This document shows positions 43,119-54,349 of a stretch of DNA of 64,000 bases, piece by piece (positions within the stretch are counted from its first letter, which is position 1; each line of letters opens with the position of its first letter). The notes under the pieces were generated by a model. The model saw only the letters and a list, made by a program, of their open reading frames with translations, was not told where the DNA came from and made no database searches. This stretch comes from Saccharopolyspora shandongensis. Lineage in GTDB: Bacteria; Actinomycetota; Actinomycetes; Mycobacteriales; Pseudonocardiaceae. The translations under genes were made by a program, and so were the position numbers. Location: contig NZ_FNOK01000039.1 of assembly GCF_900106995.1 (NCBI RefSeq), positions 1 through 64,000 of the forward strand, given 5' to 3'.

Positions 43119-43457
43119 ACGGGTGTCCGACTCGTCTTGAGTAGCGGTGCGGGTAGCGGAACCTCAGATGCCTTCTCGACTCCGGGATCCCCGATTTACG
43201 TATGACCAATTACGCGGCGTCGGGGCTGTCCTCGCGAGAAGGCATCTGAGAACCCGCGGCGGTGCGAGTTGCGAGGGTGGGCTAAGCGGCTTCGCCGCTT
43301 GCGGCAGCTCACGCAGGTGGCGCGCGTCTAGCGTCGCGGCGACCGTGTACCACTGGAAACGGCTTCGCCGCTTGCTCGATGCCACCAGCCGCTGCGTGGA
43401 CGAGCACCGCTGCAAGAGTGATTTCCAGAGCTATCAGTCCACTGTGGAGGAATCGCG
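43119..43457. other. Hairpin-rich intergenic region
   Basis: 339 bases, no gene. A perfect 15-bp inverted repeat TCAGATGCCTTCTCG (43164-43178) pairs with 43235-43249 and extends outward with mismatches. Two small GC hairpins of the form GCGGC-TTC-GCCGC lie near 43284-43300 and 43360-43373. Probably terminators of the upstream operon plus the promoter of the next gene. Confidence 0.5.
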
Positions 43458-44729
43458 ATGTCCGATGTCACGTACCGCCGTCCGGGCCTGGTGGCCCGGG
43501 ACCGCGTCTTCCGGGTGCCGTTGCGCCACGACGACCCGGGCGCCGGGGAGATCGAGGTCTTCGGCCGGGAGGTGGTGGCCCCGAGCAAGCAGGACCAGGC
43601 GCTGCCGTGGCTGATCTACTTCCAGGGCGGACCGGGCGGCAAGGCGGAACGGCCGCTGAGCACCAGCGCGTGGCTGGGCCGCGCCCTCCAGGACTACCGC
43701 GTGCTGCTGCTGGACCAGCGCGGCACCGGGCGCAGCACGCCGGCCAACCGCCAGACGCTGGCGGGCCTGTCGACGGCCGAGCAGGCCGAGCACCTGAGCC
43801 TGCTGCGCGCCGACTCGATCGTCCGGGACGCCGAGGTGCTGCGCGAGCAGCTGATCGGCGACGAGCCGTGGTCGGTGCTGGGGCAGAGCTTCGGCGGCTT
43901 CTGCGCGCTGACGTACCTCTCGCTGGCGCCGGAGGCGCTGCGCCAGGTGATGATCACCGGCGGCATCCCGACGCTGACCGGGCACGCAGACGACGTCTAC
44001 CGCGCCGCGTACCCGCGCACGCTGCGCAAGAACGACGCCTACTTCGCCCGCTACCCGGAGGACGCCGCCATCGCGCGCCGCGTCGTCGACCACCTCGCCG
44101 AGAACGAGGTGATCATGCCGACGGGGGAGCGGCTGACCCCGGAGCGCTTCCAGGCGCTGGGCATCCAGTTCGGCCAGGCGTCGCGGTTCGACGCGCTGCA
44201 CTACCACCTCGAGGAAGCGTTCGCGGGCGACGTCCTGTCGGACACCTTCCTGCGCGGCGTCGATGCGGCGCTCTCCTTCGGCGAGCGCCCGCTGTACGCG
44301 GCGCTGCACGAATCCATCTACTGCCAGGGCACCGCGTCGAAGTGGTCGGCACAGCGGGTGCGCGCGGAGTTCGACGAGTTCGACTGGTCCCGGGGCGGCC
44401 GCGTCAACTTCACCGGCGAGATGATCTACCCCTGGATGTTCGAGCAGGACCCGGCGCTGGTGCCGCTGCGGGAGGCCGCCGAGCTGCTGGCCGCCAAGTC
44501 CGACTGGCCGCACCTCTACGACCTCGACCGACTGGCCCGCAACGACGTGCCGGTCGCCGCGGCGGTCTACCACGACGACATGTTCGTCGACCGCGATCAG
44601 GCGCTGGAATCGGCGCAGCAGGTGCGCAACGCGCGGGTGTGGGTGACCAACGAGTACGAGCACGACGGGGTCAAGGCCTCACCGACCGTGCTTGACCGGT
44701 TGCTGGCGATGAACTGCGGCGACGCCTGA
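43458..44729 (+). CDS. Proline-iminopeptidase-like alpha/beta hydrolase (S33)
   Basis: 423 aa. Oxyanion segment FQGGPGGKAERP, LLLDQRGTGRSTP and nucleophile elbow VLGQSFGGFCAL (Ser near 141) are the S33 signature; the acid is likely in AVYHDDMFVDRD and the His in NEYEHDGVKASP. Cytosolic peptidase releasing an N-terminal residue, often Pro. ATG after GGAGGAATC. Stands alone. Confidence 0.92.
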   Translation: MSDVTYRRPGLVARDRVFRVPLRHDDPGAGEIEVFGREVVAPSKQDQALPWLIYFQGGPGGKAERPLSTSAWLGRALQDYRVLLLDQRGTGRSTPANRQTLAGLSTAEQAEHLSLLRADSIVRDAEVLREQLIGDEPWSVLGQSFGGFCALTYLSLAPEALRQVMITGGIPTLTGHADDVYRAAYPRTLRKNDAYFARYPEDAAIARRVVDHLAENEVIMPTGERLTPERFQALGIQFGQASRFDALHYHLEEAFAGDVLSDTFLRGVDAALSFGERPLYAALHESIYCQGTASKWSAQRVRAEFDEFDWSRGGRVNFTGEMIYPWMFEQDPALVPLREAAELLAAKSDWPHLYDLDRLARNDVPVAAAVYHDDMFVDRDQALESAQQVRNARVWVTNEYEHDGVKASPTVLDRLLAMNCGDA

Positions 44730-44791
44730 CGCGTACGGTGGGCCACCACGCCGATGCGTGCCGCAGTCGCGCCCGCTATGGTTCGGTTCTC

Positions 44792-46027
44792 ATGTCCCCC
44801 TCGGTGCCGAATTTCGCCGCTGGCGTGCCCTGGCAGCGCGTCTTCGACCAGGCGGCGTCCGCGATGGCGATCCTCGACTTGCAGGGCCGATACCTGCACG
44901 TCAACGAGGCCATGTGCCGGATGCTCGGCTACCGGCGGGAGGAGCTGGAGGGCCTGGACTACCGGGCCGTGACGCACCCCGACGACATCGATCCGGAGGG
45001 GCCGATGGAGTCCCCGGACCTGCTGGAGAAGCGGTACATCCGCTCCGACGGCAGCGTCATCTGGGCCCTGGTGGCGCGGTCGTTCATCCGGGACAGCCAC
45101 GGGCGGGCGATCCACTTCTTGTCCCAGATCCAGGACATCACGCGGCGCCGGGAGGCGGAGCTGCTGTGGCAGCGCAGCTTCGCCAACGCCCCGATCGGCA
45201 TGGCCCTGCTGGACCTCAAGGGCGCGTGGACCGCGGTCAACGACACGCTCTGCACCATGCTCGGCTACACGCGCGAAGAGATGCTCTCGATGTCGTTCAC
45301 CGACATCACCTACGAGGAAGACGACGAGCAGGGCATGGCGGCGCTGGCCGAACTGGTCGAGGGCCACGTGGACAGCGTCAACGTGGAGAAGCGCTACCGG
45401 CACAAGCAGGGCCACCCGATCTGGATCCTGATCCGGGCGACCACCGTGCCGGGCGCCGACGGGACCCCGGCGTACGTGGTCAGCCAGTACGAGGACATCG
45501 GCGAGCAGCGCCTGGTGGACGCCCGCCTCGCGCACCTGGCGCTGCACGACCCGCTGACGGGGCTCGCGAATCGCGCGCTGCTGTCCGACCGGCTCGACCA
45601 CGGGCTGCAGCAGCTGGCACGCGGCGACGGCGTGCTGGCTGTGGTGCTGGCGGACCTGGACCAGCTCAAGCCGGTCAACGACCGCTTCGGGCACGCGCTG
45701 GGGGATCAGCTGCTGATCGCCGCCGCGCGGGAGCTGCAGCTGGCGGTGCGCGCCGGCGACACCGTCGCCCGCATGGGCGGCGACGAGTTCGTCGTGGTCA
45801 GCCTGCTGCCGGACGAGGACGCCGCGCGGGCGCTGCGGGATCGCGTCGAGCGGCATCTGAACACCGACGTGACGGTGCACGGGGTCCGGATCCGGCTGCG
45901 CGCCAGCGTCGGCTACACCGCGACCCCCGACCCCGCGATCGCGCCCGACATGCTGCTGCACGCCGCCGACCGGGACATGTACGCCAGCAAGCGGCGCCGC
46001 CGCGAGTCGCACGGCGGGGGCCGCTGA
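44792..46027 (+). CDS. PAS-PAS-GGDEF diguanylate cyclase
   Basis: 411 aa. Two PAS domains (about 8-125 and 135-250), each ending with a QIQDIT or YEDIGE segment of a PAC motif, then a GGDEF domain with an intact GGDEF active site (about 348) and the RxxD inhibitory site RAGD five residues before it. It makes cyclic di-GMP in response to an intracellular cue; no membrane segment. No EAL domain. ATG 44792 chosen; the longer frame upstream has a non-PAS leader. Confidence 0.92.
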   Translation: MSPSVPNFAAGVPWQRVFDQAASAMAILDLQGRYLHVNEAMCRMLGYRREELEGLDYRAVTHPDDIDPEGPMESPDLLEKRYIRSDGSVIWALVARSFIRDSHGRAIHFLSQIQDITRRREAELLWQRSFANAPIGMALLDLKGAWTAVNDTLCTMLGYTREEMLSMSFTDITYEEDDEQGMAALAELVEGHVDSVNVEKRYRHKQGHPIWILIRATTVPGADGTPAYVVSQYEDIGEQRLVDARLAHLALHDPLTGLANRALLSDRLDHGLQQLARGDGVLAVVLADLDQLKPVNDRFGHALGDQLLIAAARELQLAVRAGDTVARMGGDEFVVVSLLPDEDAARALRDRVERHLNTDVTVHGVRIRLRASVGYTATPDPAIAPDMLLHAADRDMYASKRRRRESHGGGR

Positions 46028-46035
46028 CCGGCTCG

Positions 46036-47403
46036 TCAGGCGTCCAGCCCGGCCAGGGCCGCTTCGATCGCCCGGTGGAACGTCGGGTAGGCGAAGATCA
46101 TTTCCCGCAGCCGCTGCACCGGCACTTCCGCGTGCACTGCCACCGCGAGTGCCCCGACGATCTCGCCGCCCGCCGGCGCGACCACGGTGGCGCCGACCAG
46201 GACGCCCCGGTCGGTGTCCGCGACGAGCTTGATGATGCCCTCGTTGCCGGCCTTGTGGATCCAGCCGCGCGTCGACGCGGGGATCTGGGTGATCGCGGTG
46301 CGCACCTGGATCCCGGCGTCCCGGGCCCGGGATTCGGTCAGCCCGACGGTGGCGACCTCGGGGTCGGTGAAGATGACCGAGGGCATCGCGCGGTAGTCGG
46401 CGACCTCGGTGCCCTGGCCGAGGATGTCGGCGGCCGCGATCCGCGCCTGGTAGACCGAGGTGTGCGTGAAGGCCCCGTGGCCGGTGATGTCGCCGATGGC
46501 CCAGACGCCGTCGGCGGCCCGCATCCGCCCGTCGACCGGGACGGTCCGCGCCTGCTCGTCCAGCCCGACGGCCGCGACGCCCAGCGCGCCCAGGTCGGTG
46601 CTCCGCCCGGTGGCGACCAGCAGGCGTTCGCCGGTGAACACCTCGCCGGACTCCAGGTGCACCTGGAACAGGTCGTCGTGCTTGACGCGGTCCACGGCGC
46701 AGCCGGTGCGGACCTCGATGCCGCAGGCGTGGAACGCCCCGGCCAGCACCTCGGAGGCCTCCGGCTCGGCCATCGCCAGCAGCCGCGGCCGCGACTCCAG
46801 CACCGTCACCGAGGCGCCGAAGCGGGCGAAGACCTGCGCGAACTCCACGCCGACCGGCCCGCCGCCGAGCACCAGCAGCGACTCAGGCACCCGGGTCGCG
46901 GGCACGGCGTCGCGGTTGGTCCAGTACGGGCTCCCGGCGAGGCCCTCGATCGGCGGGACCAGCGGATCGGTGCCGGGGTTGAGCACGATGCCGCGGCGGG
47001 CCCGGAACACCTGGTCGCCGACGGTGACCTCGCCGGGCGCGCTGATCCGCCCTACGCCGCGCACCAGCCTGCCGCCGGTGTCCTCGAAGCGCCGCACCGC
47101 GATCTCGTCGTTCCAGTCGGTGGTCGCCTCGTCGCGGATGCGGTTCGCGACCGGCGTCCAGTCCGGCCGCACGGTGGCCTGCCCGGCGAGCTCGGGCACC
47201 CGCCACGCCTCGCCGAGGGCGTCGGCGGCCCGCACCATCATCTTGGTCGGGATGCAGGCGAAGTACGGGCATTCGCCGCCGACCAGCCGCGATTCGACCG
47301 CGATGACGTCCAGGCCCGCGTTCGCCAGCCGAGCCGCCGCGTCCTCGCCGCCCGGGCCCATGCCGATGACGACGACGTCGACCTCTTCGGGCACCGCACC
47401 CAC
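46036..47403 (-). CDS. Pyridine nucleotide-disulfide oxidoreductase (mercuric reductase/lipoamide dehydrogenase-like)
   Basis: 455 aa. FAD motif VVVIGMGPGGEDAAARL, redox pair GGECPYFACIPTK (C-x4-C), NAD motif LLVLGGGPVGVEFAQVF, FAD motif WAIGDITGHGAFTH and C-terminal interface FAYPTFHRAIEAAL. Transfers electrons from NAD(P)H to a disulfide, quinone or metal; the family function is not narrowed here. A GTG at 47403 is chosen; another GTG at 47394 is equally possible. Tail-to-tail with the diguanylate cyclase gene. Confidence 0.88.
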   Translation of the reverse strand: MGAVPEEVDVVVIGMGPGGEDAAARLANAGLDVIAVESRLVGGECPYFACIPTKMMVRAADALGEAWRVPELAGQATVRPDWTPVANRIRDEATTDWNDEIAVRRFEDTGGRLVRGVGRISAPGEVTVGDQVFRARRGIVLNPGTDPLVPPIEGLAGSPYWTNRDAVPATRVPESLLVLGGGPVGVEFAQVFARFGASVTVLESRPRLLAMAEPEASEVLAGAFHACGIEVRTGCAVDRVKHDDLFQVHLESGEVFTGERLLVATGRSTDLGALGVAAVGLDEQARTVPVDGRMRAADGVWAIGDITGHGAFTHTSVYQARIAAADILGQGTEVADYRAMPSVIFTDPEVATVGLTESRARDAGIQVRTAITQIPASTRGWIHKAGNEGIIKLVADTDRGVLVGATVVAPAGGEIVGALAVAVHAEVPVQRLREMIFAYPTFHRAIEAALAGLDA

Positions 47404-47469
47404 CCCCGATTCCGCCTCGGTGTAGGTCCTCAGCCCAACACCCCGGCCCGGCCCGCGCACGTCGAGTGT

Positions 47470-47499
47470 CGTGAGCGGTGACGACCACGATCACTCACG
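47470..47499. terminator. Imperfect hairpin after the nitroreductase gene
   Basis: CGTGAGCGGT pairs with ATCACTCACG with two mismatches across a 10-base loop, about 50 bases beyond the nitroreductase stop (minus strand). The CGTGAG arm recurs in other hairpins of this window. Confidence 0.4.
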
Positions 47500-47550
47500 A
47501 ACGCGCGAAGCGGGCGAGTCGGATCGGTGAAATCGCGTGGCTTCCAGGTG

Positions 47551-48234
47551 TCAGCGCCAGATCAGGGCCTCGTCGAGGGGCTTGCGGGTCAGGTCGGGCA
47601 CCTCGCAGTCGGCTGCCGGGTAGCCGATCGGGAACACGATGTACGGGCGCTCGCTGGTGGGCCGGTCGAGGATCTTGGTCAGGAATCCCATCGGGTTCGG
47701 CGTGTGCGTCAGGGTCGCCAGGCCCATGGTGTGCAGCGCGTTGATGAACAGCCCGCAGGCGATCCCGACGCTTTCGTTGACGTAGTAGTGCTTCTGCCGC
47801 CCGGCGCCGGTCACGCCGTACTTCTGGGCGAACGCGACGACGATCCAGGGCACCACGTCGAGGTAGTCCTTGTTCGCATCGGTCTCCAGCTGCGACAGCG
47901 CGCCGTGCCACTGCGGGATGTCCGCGCGTTCGTAGAACGCCTTCTCCTCGGCCTCGGCGGCCAACCGGATCTGGTGCTTGAGGCCCGGGTCCTGCACGGC
48001 GACGAACGTCCACGGCTGCTGGTGCGCGCCGCTGGGCGCGGTGTTGGCGCTGCGCACGGCCAGCTCGATCGCCTCGCGCGGCACCGGATCGGGGCTGAAG
48101 AACCGCACGCTGCGCCGGGAGTCCAGGTGCTCGAAGAGCTCCTGACCGCGGCGCAAGCCGTCGGCCACCGGTAGTCGTTCCGGGCGGTAGGGCACGAACG
48201 GATGGGCGTGCGGGCGGGGCGACGGTGCGGTCAT
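47551..48234 (-). CDS. Nitroreductase-family flavoprotein
   Basis: 227 aa. SRRSVRFFSPDPVP (FMN phosphate region, about 39-52), APSGAHQQPWTFVAV (about 66-80) and the C-terminal IVFPIGYPAADCEVPDLTRKPLDEALIW. It resembles the iodotyrosine-deiodinase/BluB-like branch. NAD(P)H-dependent reduction of an unknown acceptor. ATG after GGAGGAGAA. Its start overlaps the stop of the esterase gene. Confidence 0.9.
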   Translation of the reverse strand: MTAPSPRPHAHPFVPYRPERLPVADGLRRGQELFEHLDSRRSVRFFSPDPVPREAIELAVRSANTAPSGAHQQPWTFVAVQDPGLKHQIRLAAEAEEKAFYERADIPQWHGALSQLETDANKDYLDVVPWIVVAFAQKYGVTGAGRQKHYYVNESVGIACGLFINALHTMGLATLTHTPNPMGFLTKILDRPTSERPYIVFPIGYPAADCEVPDLTRKPLDEALIWR

Positions 48235-49178
48235 TTCTCCTCCGGTACAAGGGCTTCCCGCAGCGCGCGGTGCACCTCGGCCATCGCATCGCCTGCAATC
48301 GGCAGCAGATCGGCGCCCCCGGCGAAACCGTGGAACAGTCCCGGGCAGTGCTGGACGCTGGTGGGCACTCCCGCGGCCTTCAGCCGCTCGGCGTAGCGCT
48401 GACCTTCGGTGCACAGCGGGTCGCGGCCCGCGGTGAGGACGTGCGCGGGCGGCAGCCCGGCGAGGTCGGTGGCGCGCAGCGGCGAGACGTGCGGGTGGTC
48501 TCGATCGGCGGTGTCGGGCGCGTACTGGTCCCAGAACCACTTCATGTGCTGCGTGGTCAGCAGGCAATCCGGCCCGCTGTCCACATAGGATTCCGTGGTG
48601 AAGTCGTGGTCGGTGACCGGGTAGACCAGCATCTGGAAGCTGATGTCGGGGCCGCCGGTCTCGCGGGCCCGCAACGCCGTCACAGCGGCCAGGTTGCCGC
48701 CGGCGCTGTCCCCGGCGACGGCGAGGCGCGCCGGGTCACCACCGAGCTCCGCGGCGTGCTCGGCGGCCCATCGCGTCGCGGCGTAGGCGTCGTCGGCGGC
48801 CGCCGGGTAGCGGTGTTCCGGTGCGAGCCGGTAGTGCACGGCGATGACGATCGCGCCGACGCCGTTGGCCATCGCGCGGGAGACGCCGTCGTGGCTCTCC
48901 AGATCGCCGAGCACCCAGCCGCCGCCGTGGAAGTACACGACCACCGGCAGCGGCTCGCCGTCGACGCGCGGCCAGTAGATGCGCACCGGGATCTCGACGC
49001 CGGGCGGCCCGGGGACGAGCCGGTCCTCGACCTTGGCCACGGGCTGGCGGGGCCGCTCCGCGGCGCCTGCGTTCAGCATCGCGCGGGCCTCGTCGGCGTC
49101 GGTGACTGCGCCGCCGAGATCGGGGAAGTAGTCCTGCATGAGCGCGACGAACGGTTCGGCGTCCGGATGCAACGGCAT
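48231..49178 (-). CDS. Hormone-sensitive-lipase-type esterase (alpha/beta hydrolase)
   Basis: 315 aa. Oxyanion motif VYFHGGGWVLGDL, nucleophile GDSAGGNLAAV (Ser about 158), Asp in TAGRDPLCTEG and His in CPGLFHGFAGG. Hydrolyses a small ester. Ends in an ATGA overlap with the nitroreductase start, so the two form an operon. Divergent from korA with a 409-base gap. Confidence 0.91.
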   Translation of the reverse strand: MPLHPDAEPFVALMQDYFPDLGGAVTDADEARAMLNAGAAERPRQPVAKVEDRLVPGPPGVEIPVRIYWPRVDGEPLPVVVYFHGGGWVLGDLESHDGVSRAMANGVGAIVIAVHYRLAPEHRYPAAADDAYAATRWAAEHAAELGGDPARLAVAGDSAGGNLAAVTALRARETGGPDISFQMLVYPVTDHDFTTESYVDSGPDCLLTTQHMKWFWDQYAPDTADRDHPHVSPLRATDLAGLPPAHVLTAGRDPLCTEGQRYAERLKAAGVPTSVQHCPGLFHGFAGGADLLPIAGDAMAEVHRALREALVPEEK

Positions 49179-49587
49179 TGTCTTCCTCCAGCGCAGGTGG
49201 AACGTCGCAGTGATGTAAACCGACGGCGAGGTGCCGAAGGTATCGGCCGTTCCGGCGAACGTGCTCCCGCATCATGGGAAACGTGGCGAAGTGGCACGGA
49301 TCACACAGCGCTCGGCCGTCGGGGTATGGCCGAGGTCACATGACCTGATTCCGGTTCCGCGGCCGGTTGTCCCGTCCGGGCGCCGGGTACTTCGATACAG
49401 GGGTCGCCACCTGCGGTCGAATCTGGAACTCGGTCGTTCCGGTGAAGATCGCGGTGGTCGTGGGGATTGCGTGCGGGCACGTGCGGACCGTGACGGCGAG
49501 GGGCCTGGTTGTGATCGGAATAAAAACCGGGGCTGTATCGTTCGCCACAGGATGAGCGTTGCCTGCAGGTGAAGGGGAACGGGTCAA
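49179..49587. other. Divergent promoter region between the esterase gene and korA
   Basis: 409 bases with no gene. Contains the dyad AGGTCA-CA-TGACCT at 49333-49346 and an AT-richer patch (GGAATAAAAACC) about 75 bases before korA, where its promoter probably lies. Confidence 0.45.
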
Positions 49588-51461
<1,874 letters not shown>

Positions 51462-51465
<4 letters not shown>

Positions 51466-52523
51466 CCACGACCGATCTGGGAATCCCGGTCCTCGGCGGG
51501 TTGGCCGGCGTGCCGACCACCGACGAACCGCAGAAGGCCAAGGACTTCAAGTCCGATCAGGAGGTCCGCTGGTGCCCGGGGTGCGGCGACTACGTCGTGC
51601 TCAACGCGGTGCAGAGCTTCCTGCCGTCGCTGGGGCTCAAGCGGGAGAACATCGTGTTCATCTCGGGCATCGGGTGCTCGTCCCGGTTCCCGTACTACCT
51701 GAACACCTACGGGATGCACTCCATCCACGGCCGCGCCCCGGCGATCGCCACCGGCCTCGCCACCAGCCGGCCGGACCTGTCGGTGTGGGTGGTGACCGGT
51801 GACGGCGACGCGCTGTCCATCGGCGGGAACCACCTGATCCACGCCCTGCGCCGCAACGTGAACCTCAAGATCCTGCTGTTCAACAACCGGATCTACGGGC
51901 TGACCAAGGGCCAGTACTCGCCGACCAGCGAGGTCGGCAAGGTCACCAAGTCGACCCCGGCGGGCTCGCTGGACCACCCGTTCAACCCGGTGTCGCTGGC
52001 CCTGGGCGCGGAGGCGTCGTTCGTGGCGCGGGTGATCGACTCGGATCGCGCGAGCGTGACGGAGGCGCTGAAGGCGGCGGCGGAGCACCGCGGCAGCGCG
52101 CTGGTGGAGATCTACCAGAACTGCCCGATCTTCAACGACGGCGCGTTCGACGTGCTGAAGGACAACGACGAGAAGCAGCGCCGGATCGTCCCGCTCAAGC
52201 ACGGCGAGCCGATCGTGTTCGGCCCGGAGGACGAGCGCTTCGGAGTGGTCCAGGACCGCGACGGCTTCCGCGTCTCGAAGCTGTCCGAAGTGGACGAATC
52301 CGAGGTCGTGGTCCACGACGTGAACCGCGAGGACCCGTCCTACGCCTTCGCCCTGTCCCGCCTCGGCGGCCAGGACCTGAACCCGGCGGTGACGGGAATC
52401 TTCCGAGCGGTCCAGCGCCCGACCTACGACGACCTGGCCCGAGCCCAGGTAGCGGAAGCCCAGCAGGCGAAGCCTGCGGACCTCCAAAAGCTCCTCACGG
52501 GCAACGACACCTGGACGATCTGA
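51462..52523 (+). CDS. korB: 2-oxoacid:ferredoxin oxidoreductase beta subunit
   Basis: 353 aa. Carries the iron-sulfur/TPP region: WCPGCGDYVVLNAV (C-x2-C) and the thiamin pyrophosphate motif VVTGDGDALSIGGNHLIHAL ending in ILLFNNRIYGLTKGQYSPTS. Partner of KorA, translated in the overlapped frame. A terminator hairpin followed directly downstream before being split by an insertion sequence. Confidence 0.94.
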
Positions 52524-52530
52524 CCGGCGT

Positions 52531-52546
52531 CTCGTGAGTGTTTTGG
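52531..52546. terminator. Left half of the korAB terminator stem, split by an IS
   Basis: CTCGTGAGTGTTTTGG is the exact reverse complement of 53861-53876. Together with the loop AGCGCTGTAGCAAT they would form a 16-bp stem just after the korB stop. The insertion sequence now sits between the halves. Confidence 0.85.
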
Positions 52547-52560
52547 AGCGCTGTAGCAAT
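52547..52560. repeat. 14-bp target-site duplication, left copy
   Basis: AGCGCTGTAGCAAT, identical to 53847-53860, immediately outside the IS ends. The duplicated bases are the complete loop of the terminator hairpin. Confidence 0.88.
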
Positions 52561-53846
52561 CTGTCCTGTCTCGGGACCTCGCGGACAGTTTTGTCTCATG
52601 ACGTCGTGGACAGTTTTGGTGTGAGTCGTTGGTAGCGGACGCTGCGGTCCAGCGTCAGCGTCCGCACGACCGTGTCGCTGATCATGATGCTGACGCGGTC
52701 GCCTTGCCAGTGCAGGGTAGCGGTCTGCCGGGCCCATCGGCGGCCGATGACGATCGAGCAGCCGGAGAAAGCGATGACGCCAGTGCTGGTGACCGGACGG
52801 TGGGCGACGCCGGCGAGCTGGACCGGCCCGGACGGAGCGGCTTTGGGGGCGGCGTCGTAGCGCTGTTGGGGTGTCTGTCCCTCGATGCCTTGATGCCGAC
52901 GGTTGTTGTAGATCTCCCGGTATTCCTCCAGAAGATGTTGCAGTTCATCGAGAGTCGCTGGTGTGGAACGCTTGGCAAGCCACTTGCGCAGGGTTTGGTG
53001 GCTGCGTTCGTCTTTGCCGCAGGTTTGCGGGTGATACGGCGACGAGGCGATCGTGTGCACCCCGGTCTCGGCCAGGCGGCGTTCCAGGTCGACCATGCCC
53101 CCACGGTGCTTACCGGAGAACGCCAGACCGTTGTCGGTGAGCACCTTCACCGGCACCCCGTAGCCGGCGAACGCCTGCTGCAGCGCAGCCCACGTCTCCT
53201 CCCCGTTCTCGCTGGAGGCGGCATACGTTCCCACATCCAGCCGGGAGTGATCATCCAGGATCTGCAGAATGCACACCTTCTCACCACTATCGAGGTAGAA
53301 CTCCAACCCGTCGACCTGCCACAACCCGTTGGCCTCGGCGTACTCGAACCGGCGCCTCGTGCGGGGGCGTTTGCGGGGTTGCGGGGTCACATGCCCCTCG
53401 TCGACCAGGATCCGGTGGATCGTGGCCCGGGCAGGCACCCGCACGTCCCCAAACTCCTCCAGCCGCCATCCGATCGAGATGGCCCCGTTGTCCCGCCCTT
53501 CGTCAGCCAGCTGCTTGCGGGCGCGCACTACCGCCTCACGCACCTGCGCTGAGGTCGACGTGGGTCGACGATGCGGGGCAGAGGAACGGCGGATGAACCC
53601 CGCCGCCCCTTCTTGCCGGAATCGGTTGACGTACTTGTAGAACACCGTGCGCGAGATCTGATGCTCAGCACAGAACCTCGACACGTTGATCTTGTCACCG
53701 CCAGCCACCGCAGCCACCGCCGCGACCAGGTCCGGATCCATCGAAAACCCTGTTCCGCCCACCACTGATGATCACAGACAGCAGGCCAGCCAGTGTTCAC
53801 GAGGTCCTGAGACACAAACTGTTCACGAGGTCCTGAGCGAGGACAG
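52561..53846. mobile_element. Complete IS481-type insertion sequence (1286 bp)
   Basis: Inverted ends beginning CTGTCCT: left 52561 onward and the complement of the right end match at about 26 of the first 31 positions. Inside the right end GTTCACGAGGTCCTGAG is repeated with a 26-base period (53795-53811 and 53821-53837), probably double transposase sites; the left end has a similar GGACAGTTTT repeat. A 14-bp target duplication borders it. One transposase gene on the minus strand. The long target duplication is within the range known for IS481 elements. Confidence 0.88.
52596..53741 (-). CDS. IS481-type DDE transposase
   Basis: About 381 aa. N-terminal HTH domains (INVSRFCAEHQISRTVFYKYVNRFRQEG), a linker helix region, then an rve core with WQVDGLEFY (D), LTDNGLAFSG (D) and GKDERSHQTLRKWL (E), and a small C-terminal beta domain. 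An ATG at 53741 is chosen; a GTG eight codons upstream is possible. The frame is intact and both ends are present, so the element may still be active. Confidence 0.9.
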   Translation of the reverse strand: MDPDLVAAVAAVAGGDKINVSRFCAEHQISRTVFYKYVNRFRQEGAAGFIRRSSAPHRRPTSTSAQVREAVVRARKQLADEGRDNGAISIGWRLEEFGDVRVPARATIHRILVDEGHVTPQPRKRPRTRRRFEYAEANGLWQVDGLEFYLDSGEKVCILQILDDHSRLDVGTYAASSENGEETWAALQQAFAGYGVPVKVLTDNGLAFSGKHRGGMVDLERRLAETGVHTIASSPYHPQTCGKDERSHQTLRKWLAKRSTPATLDELQHLLEEYREIYNNRRHQGIEGQTPQQRYDAAPKAAPSGPVQLAGVAHRPVTSTGVIAFSGCSIVIGRRWARQTATLHWQGDRVSIMISDTVVRTLTLDRSVRYQRLTPKLSTTS

Positions 53847-53860
53847 AGCGCTGTAGCAAT
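53847..53860. repeat. 14-bp target-site duplication, right copy
   Basis: Exact copy of 52547-52560, directly after the right IS end. Confidence 0.88.
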
Positions 53861-53876
53861 CCAAAACACTCACGAG
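53861..53876. terminator. Right half of the korAB terminator stem
   Basis: CCAAAACACTCACGAG, perfect complement of 52531-52546, now about 1.3 kb away because of the insertion. Confidence 0.85.
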
Positions 53877-53885
53877 GCGGGGACG

Positions 53886-54159
53886 CTACGGCCGGTCGAA
53901 GCCCCCGGCCTTGAGCTTGCCGATGAAGCTCCGCCATAACTCCTGGTCGAACGCGAGAATCGGCTCACGGCCCTGCTGCTTGGAGTCCCGGACTCCGGCC
54001 ACGGGCGGGGGCCAAAGCGACCTCTACGCAAGCGTTCTCGCCCTGAGATCGCTTTGACTTCCTCCAACCGGTCGTCGAAGCAACTTCGACGCAGGCGTTC
54101 GCCTCGTTGCTATAGGTGCTCTTGCGCCAGCGGGCGCTCGTGAAGTCTGGCGCGGCCAT
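53886..54159 (-). pseudogene. DUF397-family gene with tandem motif and frameshift
   Basis: The DUF397 N-terminal motif appears twice in tandem: ARWRKSTYSNEANACVEVA and then WRKSKRSQGENACVEVALAP. The family's C-terminal motif (AGVRDSKQQGREPILAF, then ELWRSFIGKLKAGGF) lies in another frame, with the switch in the CCCCCGCCCG run near 54005. ATG at 54159 has GAGGAG upstream. Functional DUF397 proteins are short partners of XRE regulators; no such regulator lies upstream here. The duplication plus the frameshift suggests a remnant of fused neighbours. Confidence 0.75.
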
Positions 54160-54349
54160 CCGTGACTCCTCGTCTCTACTTCCAGTGCTCCCGGAGGTCC
54201 GTGATCCGCTGGACCGACGCTTCCGGGCTGAGCGCTCGTTCCGCACGCCTTGGACGTCGTCCGGGCTGGATGTGACTGGAAAGGCTTGTCACGCAAGGGG
54301 AACGGGCCCTTCGTGAGCTCCGGGCGAATCAGGAGCACGGCTAGGAGGT

